Assembly: GCA_020636215.1 (NCBI GenBank) | Contig: JACJYG010000011.1 | Coordinates: 1-64,000 of the forward strand | Length of the DNA stretch: 64,000 nucleotides | From: Lewinellaceae bacterium | GTDB taxonomy: Bacteria; Bacteroidota; Bacteroidia; Chitinophagales; Saprospiraceae | Reading direction: 5' to 3' | Shown: positions 43,313-51,977 of the stretch, one piece after another | How the letters are laid out: each line of letters opens with the position of its first letter | How positions within the stretch are numbered: position 1 is the first letter of the stretch | Translations under genes and position numbers: made by a program | The notes under the pieces: model-generated | Database searches by the model: none | What the model was told of the DNA's origin: nothing | What the model saw: only the letters and a program-made list of their open reading frames with translations

Positions 43313-45742
43313 TTAATCCACTATGGCCAGCTTTAGCCAGTCCGTGCTTCCTCCATTACTTGAAATAGCGAGGAAATACATGCCCGGCGCCAGATTCACC
43401 GGCAAAGAAACTTCTCCTTCCGCAACAGGAACGGCCTGCCTGCCTACTTCCCGCAACTGGCTGTCGAAAACCCATATTTCGGTTTTCACCAGGCTCTCAT
43501 CCACCCGGTAACGCAGGATAATCGGATCTCCGGTTTTCAAGGGGTTGGGGAATGCCGACCAGGCTGTCCTTTCCACCTTCTGGCTACTCGCCGAATTCTC
43601 AATTTCCACGGTGATGAAAACGGAATTCGTAGATGAACAGCCCTCCTCGTCCGTCACCGTAACGACTACTTCATGGACGCCCGGCCCGAAATCGGAAGCG
43701 ATGAATACGAAGGCCGGGTTGGTGCTGCCGTTACTCCAGAGAACGGAGGCGTAAGCTGAGCCAAGATCGAAGGCCAAGGTATCGGAAAGGAGAATAGTGG
43801 TATTCGCGCCGAGGCTCACAACGGGAAGCGGCAGAACGTCCAGCGCCAGCCAAAGCAGGCTGTCGCAGCCGTTGGTGGCCTGCAGGCTTTGCTGGTAGAT
43901 CCCGGCAGTGTTGTACACCACCCCATTGAGGTTGAAGCTTTCGCCCGCACAGGCCTGCGCGAAAATGAAGTCAGAAGCGGCCGGCAGGACGTTGAGGGTG
44001 AGCGTAGCGATGCTGTCGCAGCCGTCGGGCAGGGCAAAGGATTGGGAGTACTGGCCCGGCTCGGTGTAGGTGTTATTTCCCCATTGGAAGGATTCGCCTT
44101 CGCATATCTCGGCGGCCTGCGAGCCGGAAAGCTGGCACAGCCCCAGGGCGATGGCCTGCGGGTTGTTCATGCCAGAGGTAATCATAGCTTCCAGGCCGGA
44201 GCCGTCCAGGTTGGCCCGCTGAATGCGGTTGGGGCCGCCTTCCGACCAGTACACCTTGCCGGCAGTGAGGTCGAGGGCGATGCCCAGGGGTTCGCCCAGG
44301 CCCGTTACCAGTTCTTCCAGGCCGGAGCCGTCGAGGTTGGCGCGCAGGATCTTGCCCTGATCGCATTCGGTAAAGTATAGCTTGCCATTGGCAGGGTCCA
44401 GGGCGATGCCGTGGGCGCAGTCGATTTCGCTTGTTAGCAGGGTTTCGGCATTCGAGCCGTCCAGGTTGGCCCGCTGGACTTTGTTGTTGCCGCTATCGGT
44501 CCAGTATATCTTGCCGTTGAGCAGGTCGAGGGCCAGTTGTTCGGGGTCGTTCAGGCCGGAGAGGAGGGTTATTTTGTTCGTGCCGTCCAGGTTGGCCCGC
44601 CCGATCCGCCCGGCGCTGGAGTTGTTTTCCTCCGTCCAGTAGATATGCCCGTTGGCCAGGTCGAGGGCGATGCCGGAAGCCCCACTCAAACCGGAAGTGA
44701 TCACGGCCTTTTCCGTCCCATCAGAATTGACCCGGTAGACCTTATTCCGGAAGGAATCGGTGAAGTACACCTGGTTCTGGGCCGCATCCAGGGCGACGCC
44801 GGCCGGAAACCGCAATTCTTCGGCAATAATGGCCAGGCCGCCGCCCGACGTCGTCATCCGGCGAATCTGCGGGTGGATGGCTCCGCTGCCGCTGGCGAAG
44901 AAGAGGAAATCCTGCGCAGGGTCCAACACAATGCTAATCGGACGGGAGAAACCGGAAGAGGCGAAAGTCTCCACCCCGCCGCCGTTCAGGTTCGCCCGGT
45001 AGATGCGGTCGTTCCAGGTATCGGCAAAGTACATCTTGCCGCCGATGGGGTCCGCCTTGATGTCGCCCAGTACATAGTTCGTATTGGTGATCAGGGTTTC
45101 CAGCCCGGAGCCGTCCAGGTTGGAGCGCCGGACCCTGCCGGCGGAGGTTTCGGTCCAGTAGATCTTCCCGTTGGCCAGGCCCAGGCCGTTGGGGCCGCTC
45201 AGGCCGGAATGCAAAGTTTCGGGCGAGGAACCGTCGAGGTTGGCGCGTTTGATGACGGCCAGGTCGAGGTCGACCCAGTAAATCTTGCCACCGGCGCCAT
45301 CTACGGCGATGGCCCGGGGGCGGTCCAGGCCCGCCGAGACAATCGTTTCGATGCCGGAGCCGTCGGGATTGCAACGGCGAATGAAGGGCGGTTCATTGAA
45401 AATGCCGCCTTCCGTCCAGTACAGCTTCTGCCCCAGGGGGTCAAAGGCCATGCCATCTGATTCATTTACGACAGTCACAATCACTTCGTGCCCGGAACCT
45501 TCGTAATTCGTGCGGACGATCCAGTCGAACTGATGGTCCGTCCAGTAAATATGTTCTCCGCCCGTGTCGATGGCCAGGGCTGAAACCACGGACAGCCGGG
45601 GGCAGAGGTCGGCAATGCCGCTGCCGTTCAGGTTGGCGCTTCGGACGGTCTTGAAGGCCGGGTCGGCCCAGTAGATCCGGGATTGAGCGGAAAGGAAGTG
45701 CAGCGAGCATAGCGCTGCCAGGGTAAAGCAGAGGTTCTTCAT
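43313..45742 (-). CDS. Secreted YWTD-type (LDL-receptor-like) beta-propeller protein with T9SS sorting domain
   Basis: 809 aa from ATG 45742, with signal peptide MKNLCFTLAALCSLHFLSAQS. Residues ~22-540 are repeated IYWTD/GKIYWTE motifs with RANLDGS (e.g. ALDLLNGKIYWTDSGNNKVQRANLDGS), forming YWTD six-bladed propellers. Two GCDSIATLTLNVL/GCDSLLWLALDVL segments of a type common in Bacteroidota adhesins follow, then an Ig-like region and a type A T9SS sorting domain (AFPNPLKTGDPIILRYRV, LAPGMYFLAIS). Likely surface-displayed. Strongly repetitive DNA encodes the propellers. It converges on susD. Confidence 0.93.
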   Translation of the reverse strand: MKNLCFTLAALCSLHFLSAQSRIYWADPAFKTVRSANLNGSGIADLCPRLSVVSALAIDTGGEHIYWTDHQFDWIVRTNYEGSGHEVIVTVVNESDGMAFDPLGQKLYWTEGGIFNEPPFIRRCNPDGSGIETIVSAGLDRPRAIAVDGAGGKIYWVDLDLAVIKRANLDGSSPETLHSGLSGPNGLGLANGKIYWTETSAGRVRRSNLDGSGLETLITNTNYVLGDIKADPIGGKMYFADTWNDRIYRANLNGGGVETFASSGFSRPISIVLDPAQDFLFFASGSGAIHPQIRRMTTSGGGLAIIAEELRFPAGVALDAAQNQVYFTDSFRNKVYRVNSDGTEKAVITSGLSGASGIALDLANGHIYWTEENNSSAGRIGRANLDGTNKITLLSGLNDPEQLALDLLNGKIYWTDSGNNKVQRANLDGSNAETLLTSEIDCAHGIALDPANGKLYFTECDQGKILRANLDGSGLEELVTGLGEPLGIALDLTAGKVYWSEGGPNRIQRANLDGSGLEAMITSGMNNPQAIALGLCQLSGSQAAEICEGESFQWGNNTYTEPGQYSQSFALPDGCDSIATLTLNVLPAASDFIFAQACAGESFNLNGVVYNTAGIYQQSLQATNGCDSLLWLALDVLPLPVVSLGANTTILLSDTLAFDLGSAYASVLWSNGSTNPAFVFIASDFGPGVHEVVVTVTDEEGCSSTNSVFITVEIENSASSQKVERTAWSAFPNPLKTGDPIILRYRVDESLVKTEIWVFDSQLREVGRQAVPVAEGEVSLPVNLAPGMYFLAISSNGGSTDWLKLAIVD

Positions 45743-45960
45743 ACACATTAGCAGTCTAAAGAGCGAAAAAAAGGGTAAATGTCCTAAGCAAAATTCTGAA
45801 AAATCCGGGAAATGGAGGGGGATTTGGGGGGGAGGGAATGCGCATCAGGTTAGAATATCAAAATCATGCCTGAGAAGGCTTCCTGGCTGAAAGAACTCCC
45901 CCGCCCCCATTCTTATGCCTCGTTTTGGCTAATGCTGTCGGCACTAGTGAGAAGAGGGGC
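45743..45960. other. Intergenic region upstream of the YWTD gene
   Basis: Contains a G-rich run (about 45810-45835) and no credible gene. With the two pseudogene remnants that follow, the stretch 45749-46425 has no intact gene. Confidence 0.5.
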
Positions 45961-46092
45961 TTAGCCGACATCCAGGTGCCTTTTGCCGCTTTCGGGCTGC
46001 AGATGGGATCGCATGCGCTCCAGCAGGTAGGGGTCTGCGGTTCGGGCCTGATTGTAACCGGGGCCGATTTGGCCGTATTTTTCAGGTGGCAT
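45961..46092 (-). pseudogene. N-terminal stub of a SAM-dependent methyltransferase
   Basis: From ATG 46092 the minus strand reads MPPEKYGQIGPGYNQARTAD, then PYLLERMRSHLQPESGKRHLDVG and a TAA stop. This matches the start of class I SAM methyltransferases (YdxIGxxYNxxRxADP...LDVGCGTG); the stop falls exactly where CGTG would continue. Only 43 codons remain. Likely a truncated gene. Confidence 0.65.
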
Positions 46093-46128
46093 ATGGTTCT
46101 GTAGTTTTGGGCCTTGCGACTGCTAGCC

Positions 46129-46386
46129 CTACTGCTTAAACTCAAAGCCCGTCTTGATATTCACAACATATGGCTTCGATTGTTTATCCTTCTGCACCGC
46201 CATAAAGCCCTCCGGCAGCATTTCACCCAAAAAATCGGGGCTGAGCTGAAAGCATGAATAATCCCCGTAATGATTCCCCTGGTTGTCGAATACGTGAATA
46301 AAGGTTTAATACTTTCCGTCTGCCCTGGCCCGGAGCCGGGTGAAAATCAGGGCAGTAATGTAGAGTAGCACGGTTCTTCGGTTCAT
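46129..46386 (-). pseudogene. Small secreted-protein gene with an in-frame ochre codon
   Basis: The frame from ATG 46386 reads MNRRTVLLYITALIFTRLRA (signal-peptide-like), reaches TAA at codon 27, and then continues in the same frame for 58 codons of plausible protein (FIHVFDNQGNHYGDYSCF, FLGEMLPEGFMAVQKD, YVVNIKTGFEFKQ) to TAG at 46129. A single nonsense mutation in an 85-codon gene explains this. A restart at an internal codon is possible. Confidence 0.65.
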
Positions 46387-46425
46387 AGCTTAAACTTTCT
46401 TTCGGGATTGAGCCCTCGGCATATC

Positions 46426-46962
46426 TTATCTTTTGATTACTTCTTTTGCCAGCCAGTGGTTCACCATGTGCATTTCCAGTAGCATGTAGCCCACCGCCAG
46501 AAAAATGATGATCAGGTGGGATTTGAAGAGGACAGCCAAAAAAACAGCGACAAGCAGTATGGCAATTTTGATTTTGGTAAGCCTTTTGGAGTACCGCTTC
46601 AGCTTCCCCTCATCGTACTGCGGCTGGAAGGGCTGCACTTCGCCCGTTTGGGCCGATTCCATGAAATGGCGCAGCATCTCTTGCAGGTAGGTTTCATCCA
46701 GCAGGAAAAGCCAGCTATATCCCATTTTCAACGCAACCACTGCCCGGATCTGCACGCCGCCCTGCGCAGGGTACAAGTACACTTCTATATCGTGTTTCAG
46801 CCGCCGGGGGTTCAGCAGGGTGGTGGCCCAGGGCTCTTTAGTGAATTTCAGGCCATCCCGGCTTTTCAGCTCATAATAGCCGTTGGCCTGGAAATAGGCC
46901 CGGATGAATTTCCCCAGTTCCGTTTCAGTGCCTTTGGCAAAAAATGATAGTTCTTTTCTCAT
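46426..46962 (-). CDS. Membrane protein of unknown function
   Basis: 178 aa. Residues 1-~120 are soluble with a beta-rich layout (FFAKGTETELGKFIRAYFQANGYYELKSRDGLKF, IEVYLYPAQGGVQIRAVVALKMG). Two membrane helices follow (LTKIKIAILLVAVFLAVLF, LIIIFLAVGYMLLEMHMV). No recognised family. It overlaps the preceding gene by 4 bp (ATGA), so the two are translationally coupled and probably act together. Confidence 0.75.
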   Translation of the reverse strand: MRKELSFFAKGTETELGKFIRAYFQANGYYELKSRDGLKFTKEPWATTLLNPRRLKHDIEVYLYPAQGGVQIRAVVALKMGYSWLFLLDETYLQEMLRHFMESAQTGEVQPFQPQYDEGKLKRYSKRLTKIKIAILLVAVFLAVLFKSHLIIIFLAVGYMLLEMHMVNHWLAKEVIKR

Positions 46963-47417
46963 TGCGAACGCTTTTTTTGCAAGGTGGTGATCACCCCATG
47001 CACCCCATACACCGCCAGAAAAACAAGCGGCACCAAAACAACCATGGCATTAAAATACCAAAAATATACCGAAGCTCGGGTGCTTCCCCGAAAGGGCTCC
47101 TGATTTTTAAAACTAAAATTCCAGTTATCGGCCAGGGCAAAGCATACCAGCCCCCAGAGCAGCGCCAGCACAGTTAAAATTTTGAGAATCAGGTTGTAGG
47201 CCCGATGCGGCTTCGTCCGGGGAGTGTAGATATTTTCGATTCCAAAATAAATGGAGGCGGGCAGCGCCAGGATACCTACCCAGGCGATTATGGCGCCCGC
47301 GGGAAAAAGAGGTTCCCGCAGAATGGGCTTCTCCAAAAGGGGCGAACCGGTGACTAAAAAAAAGGCGCAGAGGACCAGTAGAATCAGGAAGATGTAAAAA
47401 GCGGTTTTTCGGCTCAT
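46959..47417 (-). CDS. Four-helix membrane protein of unknown function
   Basis: 152 aa with four predicted membrane helices (FYIFLILLVLCAFFLVTG, LFPAGAIIAWVGILALPASIYFG, ILKILTVLALLWGLVCFAL, YFNAMVVLVPLVFLAVYGVHG). First gene of a two-gene operon; its stop overlaps the next start (ATGA at 46959-46962). Family not recognised. Confidence 0.75.
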   Translation of the reverse strand: MSRKTAFYIFLILLVLCAFFLVTGSPLLEKPILREPLFPAGAIIAWVGILALPASIYFGIENIYTPRTKPHRAYNLILKILTVLALLWGLVCFALADNWNFSFKNQEPFRGSTRASVYFWYFNAMVVLVPLVFLAVYGVHGVITTLQKKRSQ

Positions 47418-47496
47418 GGCGCGTTTAGGTTGTCCAAAATGGGTGGAATAGGAAATTTATGCCAATTTAGAAAAAAATGTACACTTGGCACGGCCT

Positions 47497-47598
47497 AGTC
47501 GCCTGACGACTTCGAGTCGTCTGGCGACTTAACCTGGCTTTCCAACAGGATGCGCATTTCGGCATTTGATGCAAAAAAAGTTAAATGCGATTGCCCTG
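47497..47598. mobile_element. Truncated copy of the 7130-7324 MITE-like element
   Basis: 102 bp matching the right half of the first copy: the 15-bp-arm hairpin (47497-47511 with 47515-47529), a similar middle, and the complete 18-bp right end (47581-47598). The left half and left terminal repeat are missing. One stem position differs by a paired change relative to copy 1. Confidence 0.85.
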
Positions 47599-47689
47599 CC
47601 TACACCCCCAGCTGAGATTGAACCGCTGAGGGACAAAGGCGCAGCGTAAGGCACAGAAAGCTACAAGTCACTGAATGGCGAATGCCCTG

Positions 47690-49123
47690 TTACCATTTCC
47701 GAACCAGCTTTCTCTCCACTCTGCCATCCCCATATAAAATAACCTGAATACCTTCATAATCTTCCCGAACCGGCTGGCCGGAAACGTTATACCTGCCGAT
47801 GACTTCAGGCATGGCCTCCATTAGAGGTTCTGAAGCAGCCGAGACAATATCCTCTTTCACAATCCGCATTTCATACGAAAAGGTTTGCGCCACGTCTTCA
47901 AATACTTCCGGCACAGATCCGATAATGAAAAATATCTCCGAATCTTCCGGGCTTACTTCCAGGGACAAAAAACCTTGCTGTGCATTGTCCATCGGCAGCT
48001 CATAGAACTGGGCGCCGGCCGAGGCATTTTTAACCAGAACCCTTCCCTGGAAAAATGAGGCATCACCTTTACTGCCGGCCATATCCCCGTTCAGTTCGAA
48101 ATGATAAATACAGGAATCGCTGTTCAGTAGCTTGTAGGTATTAAAGGCCCATCCCCGGCTTACCCGGTCGTCATCCGGCCGGTACCAGCCGCCGCTTCCT
48201 TCATTGTCAAAAATTTCGATGAATTCATTATCATCGGCCGGGTCGGCGTAGTCATTCCATTCGTTTTCCAGGACGGCGATCTGAGCGGGGGTGAGAAAGT
48301 CAAAATGGTTCGTCATGTGGGCGGCCCAATCCATGAACTGCGCCCGGAATACATCCGCTCCCAGGTAATTGTAGAAATACTCCTGCGGCAGCTGATCCGT
48401 TCCCGAAAACAGGCCGCTGGTAATGAAGGTGGGGGCCAGGCCGCTTTCTTCCGTCAGATAATACAGCAACAGCGCCAGGGCATACTGGTGCACATAGCGC
48501 TGCCAGTTCTGGGGGTAATCGGCCGGGAAGTTGTCATAACTCAGCCACAAAGGCACATGGGGCAGGCGCACCAGGCTTTCCGCTTCCAGGAAGGCCCGGG
48601 AAAATTCCTTGTAGCGATAGGCCGCATACCAGTTCGCACTGGCTTCGATATACCACTGGCTGTCGCCGGAATAGGAGAATCCCGGGGCGTTGGCGCTGTA
48701 CTGAAAAACGTGGAAGGTTTCGTGGGCGACGTTCACCCAATCGTTGTGCGCTCCGATCGGCAAGGTCAGATAGGGATAGCCATTCCCATCCGTTCCCTGT
48801 CCGTTGCCCCACCAGTCGGGAAAGATATCGCCGCCGTGGTGGAGGTATACATTGTAGAAAAAGCCCGCCTGCGGGTTGGGCGGGTCTTCCATGTTCAACT
48901 CCTCGAGGCACTGCTCCCGATATAACAGCATGGTATCCAACAGGCGGCCCGCATCATCGGAATAGTCCCAGTTCTTATCCCACCAGACGACGAAAATGCC
49001 GCGGGACAGGGTATCGCATTCGGTGAGGTTGCCAAACTGGCTCAGCAGGGTGTACTGGGCATTCAGGTTTACATTGAAAAAGAACAAACCCAATGCGATG
49101 AAATATTTAATGCTTTTTATCAT
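47690..49123 (-). CDS. Secreted HExxH metalloprotease-like protein
   Basis: 477 aa from ATG 49123 with signal peptide (MIKSIKYFIALGLFFFNVNLNAQ). A zinc-protease motif HETFH lies in WVNVAHETFHVFQYSAN; the downstream WYIEASANWYA provides a plausible third ligand (E), as in gluzincin-like proteins. The rest is a tryptophan/tyrosine-rich alpha/beta domain, then beta-rich C-terminal sequence that resembles a decayed T9SS-type end (IGRYNVSGQPVREDYEGIQVILYGDGRVERKLVRK). Extracellular peptidase is the best guess. Its start overlaps the end of the GNAT gene by 17 bp, suggesting one operon with 49107-50841. Confidence 0.82.
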   Translation of the reverse strand: MIKSIKYFIALGLFFFNVNLNAQYTLLSQFGNLTECDTLSRGIFVVWWDKNWDYSDDAGRLLDTMLLYREQCLEELNMEDPPNPQAGFFYNVYLHHGGDIFPDWWGNGQGTDGNGYPYLTLPIGAHNDWVNVAHETFHVFQYSANAPGFSYSGDSQWYIEASANWYAAYRYKEFSRAFLEAESLVRLPHVPLWLSYDNFPADYPQNWQRYVHQYALALLLYYLTEESGLAPTFITSGLFSGTDQLPQEYFYNYLGADVFRAQFMDWAAHMTNHFDFLTPAQIAVLENEWNDYADPADDNEFIEIFDNEGSGGWYRPDDDRVSRGWAFNTYKLLNSDSCIYHFELNGDMAGSKGDASFFQGRVLVKNASAGAQFYELPMDNAQQGFLSLEVSPEDSEIFFIIGSVPEVFEDVAQTFSYEMRIVKEDIVSAASEPLMEAMPEVIGRYNVSGQPVREDYEGIQVILYGDGRVERKLVRKW

Positions 49124-49571
49124 CTGAAATTGATTTTTCGAAACACAGGCTATTCTCCACCCCCACATACTGCCCGTAATTTGGAATGATCTGATATCCG
49201 CTCTTCTGATAAAGCGCAATAGCTTCCGGCTGCCGCTTCCCCGTTTCCAGCACGCATTTTTTATAGGACAACTCCCCCGCCCAGCTTTCCAGTTCTGCCA
49301 AAATCCGGGCAGCGATTCCTTTGCCTCTTGATTCGGGCAAGGTGTACATGCGTTTGATTTCCATGGTATCCGGACTGAAGGCCTTCATCGCGCCACAGCC
49401 CACCGGCCGGCCATCGATGTAAGCGACAAGGGCGTGCCGTATCTTGTCAATCTTGTTGAACTGAGCGTAAAAGGCGTGCTCCGCCCCGTCTCTTTCGGCC
49501 AGGTCAGCATCCAGTTGCCGGACAAGGGCGATGAAGTCGGGATTGTCGGAGTCGGTTCGCTGTAACTTCAC
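49107..49571 (-). CDS. GNAT-family N-acetyltransferase (GTG start)
   Basis: 154 aa. Start GTG 49571 (VKLQRTDSDNPDFIALVRQLD) overlaps the stop of the upstream gene as GTGA; in-frame sequence further upstream only mirrors that gene in another frame. GNAT motifs: GCGAMKAFSPDTMEIKRMYTLPESRGKGIAARILAELESWA (RGKGIA acetyl-CoA loop) and AIALYQKSGYQIIPNYGQY. Substrate unknown. Middle gene of a probable four-gene operon, ending inside the metalloprotease gene's start. Confidence 0.9.
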   Translation of the reverse strand: MKLQRTDSDNPDFIALVRQLDADLAERDGAEHAFYAQFNKIDKIRHALVAYIDGRPVGCGAMKAFSPDTMEIKRMYTLPESRGKGIAARILAELESWAGELSYKKCVLETGKRQPEAIALYQKSGYQIIPNYGQYVGVENSLCFEKSISDDKKH

Positions 49572-49951
49572 GCCAGTTTCTTTATGATCCAACTGGCCAC
49601 AAAAGCCTCGAGCAGGCTCAATGGAACAGCGTACCACAGGATGCTGTAGGGCAATACGCCCAAATTGCCGGTTACCACCCACATCAACACAAAGCCCACG
49701 AACCACGACAGGAGGGTGGTATGCAACAGGCTGTACTTTTTGGCGAGGATGAAAATGGCAATGGCGAAAAGCAGGGACCACAGGCCCCACACCGCTCCGT
49801 TCACCGGTTCGGAAGGAAAGGCCAGGCCGAGCCCCTCGTAGTGTTTTGTCCAGTAGGATTTCAACAGGAATTCGTTGCGGACAAATTCCGAAATGCTGAT
49901 CCAGGCTGTGGCCAGGATGACGGGCAGGATAGTTTTTTTCAGTAAATGCAT
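49568..49951 (-). CDS. Four-helix membrane protein of unknown function
   Basis: 127 aa from ATG 49951, with four predicted helices (ILPVILATAWISISEFV, AVWGLWSLLFAIAIFILA, TLLSWFVGFVLMWVVTG, ILWYAVPLSLLEAFVASWII). This resembles small DUF-type inner-membrane proteins of Bacteroidota with SEFVRNEFLLKSYW after helix 1; no function is known to me. Coupled to the GNAT gene by a GTGA overlap. Start chosen over an upstream in-frame ATG at 49987, which would overlap the preceding gene's stop. Confidence 0.8.
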   Translation of the reverse strand: MHLLKKTILPVILATAWISISEFVRNEFLLKSYWTKHYEGLGLAFPSEPVNGAVWGLWSLLFAIAIFILAKKYSLLHTTLLSWFVGFVLMWVVTGNLGVLPYSILWYAVPLSLLEAFVASWIIKKLA

Positions 49952-49983
49952 GGCGGTGGATTTAAAGAAAACTGGCGAAGGCC

Positions 49984-50841
49984 TCATTTTAGCTCATATT
50001 TCGCCAATTGATCCGAATTCCGATAGGCCAAAATACCATTTTCTTCGAAAACGATCATTTTGCCACGGTTCCTGCGGTCATAAATGAACATCCTGTCTTG
50101 ATCCCTTTCGATGGTGTACAACAAGCGCCTTCCCTTTTTACCTCTTTTGATGAAAATGGCCTTGCCATCATCAGCCAGGGAAACCTGAAAGTCCCTTCCC
50201 AGCGTCAGCTCGTCCCCGCTTTTCTCAAAATACCTTTTCCCCCATCTGGTTTTGTAATAAAAGCTGTCCTCACCAGCTCGGAATATGGCATCCCGCCACC
50301 TTCTTTTTCCCCGGTAAAATACCATGGACGAGTCGGTTTCGTCAATGGCGTACAGCATCCGCCTGTTTCTCACGAAAGACACTCGGCCGGGGCTGTCCAC
50401 CTGGTGATATTGATAAGCGGGCCTCCGGTTGGGGCGGTATTTGACCCAGAGGGTATCCGCCGCGAAGGAATACTCGACAACCCGTTTATTCTTCTCCGGC
50501 CGGTTGATCTGCAGGATATCAAAACTATCGGAAGGCGCATTTAACAAGTAGTCCACTCTCAGGGTAAGGTTTTTATTGAGGTCATAAAATATACCGTTTC
50601 CCAAGTAAAACCCCAGCGGGTGATAAGGCGTATTTATGGTTTCTACTGTAGTATCGTTTTCCGGGAATTCTTCTGTTTGCCGGACCAGGTCGATCCGCAG
50701 GTTGTTGGGCTCCACTTCGGGCCTCAATTGCAGGGGCTCGAAGGAAACCTTTTCCAGGTTTTGAAGATCAGAGACATTGAGCGTGGTGCAGGAACTTACT
50801 GAAATGGCCAGCCCTGCCATAAGGATAGTTAATCGTTTCAT
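49984..50841 (-). CDS. Lipoprotein of unknown function
   Basis: 285 aa with lipoprotein signal MKRLTILMAGLAISVSSC (Cys 18). The mature protein is beta-rich and charged, with tandem segments of R/K-rich strands (RRWRDAIFRAGEDSFYYKTRWGKRYFEK, KKGRRLLYTIERDQDRMFIYDRRNRGK). No recognised domain. First gene of the operon that continues into the membrane protein, GNAT and metalloprotease genes, with a 32-bp gap to the next start. Confidence 0.78.
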   Translation of the reverse strand: MKRLTILMAGLAISVSSCTTLNVSDLQNLEKVSFEPLQLRPEVEPNNLRIDLVRQTEEFPENDTTVETINTPYHPLGFYLGNGIFYDLNKNLTLRVDYLLNAPSDSFDILQINRPEKNKRVVEYSFAADTLWVKYRPNRRPAYQYHQVDSPGRVSFVRNRRMLYAIDETDSSMVFYRGKRRWRDAIFRAGEDSFYYKTRWGKRYFEKSGDELTLGRDFQVSLADDGKAIFIKRGKKGRRLLYTIERDQDRMFIYDRRNRGKMIVFEENGILAYRNSDQLAKYELK

Positions 50842-50891
50842 AGCTTTGTCATGAATGGTGTTGTTATATAATTATTGACAATTTACCATTC

Positions 50892-51686
50892 TTAAAGTTC
50901 GAGCCCCTCTCCCGCCTCAATAGACGCCACCAACTTGTTCACAAACCGCGCCATCGGAGCGCCATCCATGACATCATGGTCCATCAGGATGGTCATTTTC
51001 AGCATTTCCCGGATGGCTATTTCATCTTCGAGCACCACCGGTTTCTTTATGATGGAACCGATCCCGAAGGAGATGGGATGTACGGAACGCTGAATGAACC
51101 AGCCGTCGATCCGCCCCATCATGCCGATGGAAGTAAATACCGCATTGCCCATTTTACCGTAGGCGAATTTGGGCCGCTGCAGCATCCAACGCCAAAAGGC
51201 CCTACGCAATGCGCCCGGCAAATGATAGTACAGGCGCTCGAAAAAGCCCGGTTTTCTATTCAAGACGATATCCTTTGTGGAAAGGGGGCTGCTCTTGGCC
51301 CTTTGTATTTCCCCTGAAATCTCCAGCGCGCTTTTTTCCTGGGTTTTTTCAATGACCATCGGGATCGGCACTTTATGCCCGTCCACTTCCTTCTCTACCA
51401 GCACCGAGATATTGACGTCGTGGAACAGGATCAGCCTGCGCTTACTGTACAGGTAGGCAGCGGCGGCCTGGTATTCCGCTATCGTTTTGCCGATGACGTT
51501 CAATAGCCAGGCGTTGAATGAAATATGCGTACCGGCCGCTTTAAGCTGCTCCAGTTTTTCCCGCGGCAGGCTGACATCGCACTCCAGCAACACGCTGATG
51601 TGGTGCTTCTGAAGGCCGACGGCGAAAATGTCGAAGGTGGCGATCCGGGAGGGGGGGAAGGTTTTGAAGGAGTAGTTGTCAGGCAT
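50892..51686 (-). CDS. 2-oxo-acid dehydrogenase E2-type acyltransferase domain, no lipoyl domain
   Basis: 264 aa from ATG 51686. The whole protein is the CAT-like/E2 catalytic fold: LLECDVSLPREKLEQLKAAG, HISFNAWLLNVIGKTIAEY, ISVLVEKEVDGHKVPIPMVIEKTQ, and the catalytic HxxxDG (DHDVMDGAP). There is no lipoyl or peripheral-subunit-binding domain and no dehydrogenase gene nearby. It therefore probably transfers an acyl group from CoA to another acceptor rather than acting in a 2-oxo-acid complex. Such stand-alone proteins are known in Bacteroidota without an assigned reaction. Confidence 0.88.
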   Translation of the reverse strand: MPDNYSFKTFPPSRIATFDIFAVGLQKHHISVLLECDVSLPREKLEQLKAAGTHISFNAWLLNVIGKTIAEYQAAAAYLYSKRRLILFHDVNISVLVEKEVDGHKVPIPMVIEKTQEKSALEISGEIQRAKSSPLSTKDIVLNRKPGFFERLYYHLPGALRRAFWRWMLQRPKFAYGKMGNAVFTSIGMMGRIDGWFIQRSVHPISFGIGSIIKKPVVLEDEIAIREMLKMTILMDHDVMDGAPMARFVNKLVASIEAGEGLEL

Positions 51687-51835
51687 TGTGGTAAATTGTG
51701 ATGTTAACCGCAAAATGTAAAATAGGGCGAAATTTTGAATAGATTTCGATCCAAAACACAAGGACTGCCAAAATTTTCTTTTAGAAAGCCGATCAGCCCT
51801 GCCTGTTAATTTGTGGATGTCGGAGTTTTTTCACA

Positions 51836-51974
51836 GCCTGACGGTTTGCAGCTTGGCGAAGTGGCGGAAATTGAAGCACAAATGTTCAGTTTTGCACAAA
51901 AGTTCAATCGAAGAACTGCTATTGAATTTAGCACTGAACCCGCCATTTTGCCAAACTGCTGTTGTGCGTTCGGC
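51836..51974 (-). repeat. Large attC-like hairpin downstream of the esterase gene (candidate integron site A)
   Basis: Arms GCAGCTTGGCGAAGTGGCGG (51848-51867) and CCGCCATTTTGCCAAACTGC (51940-51959) pair with a 5-nt internal bulge. On the minus strand the unit starts GCCGAAC (51974-51968), 4 bp after the esterase stop, and ends GTCAGGC (51842-51836), close to the RYYYAAC...GTTRRRY ends of an attC site. The core ends are imperfect. Confidence 0.5.
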
Positions 51975-51977
51975 TTT

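Noticed and set aside
45864..46145. 93-aa minus-strand ORF
   Set aside because: A different frame over the methyltransferase stub; the stub frame matches a known family while this one does not.
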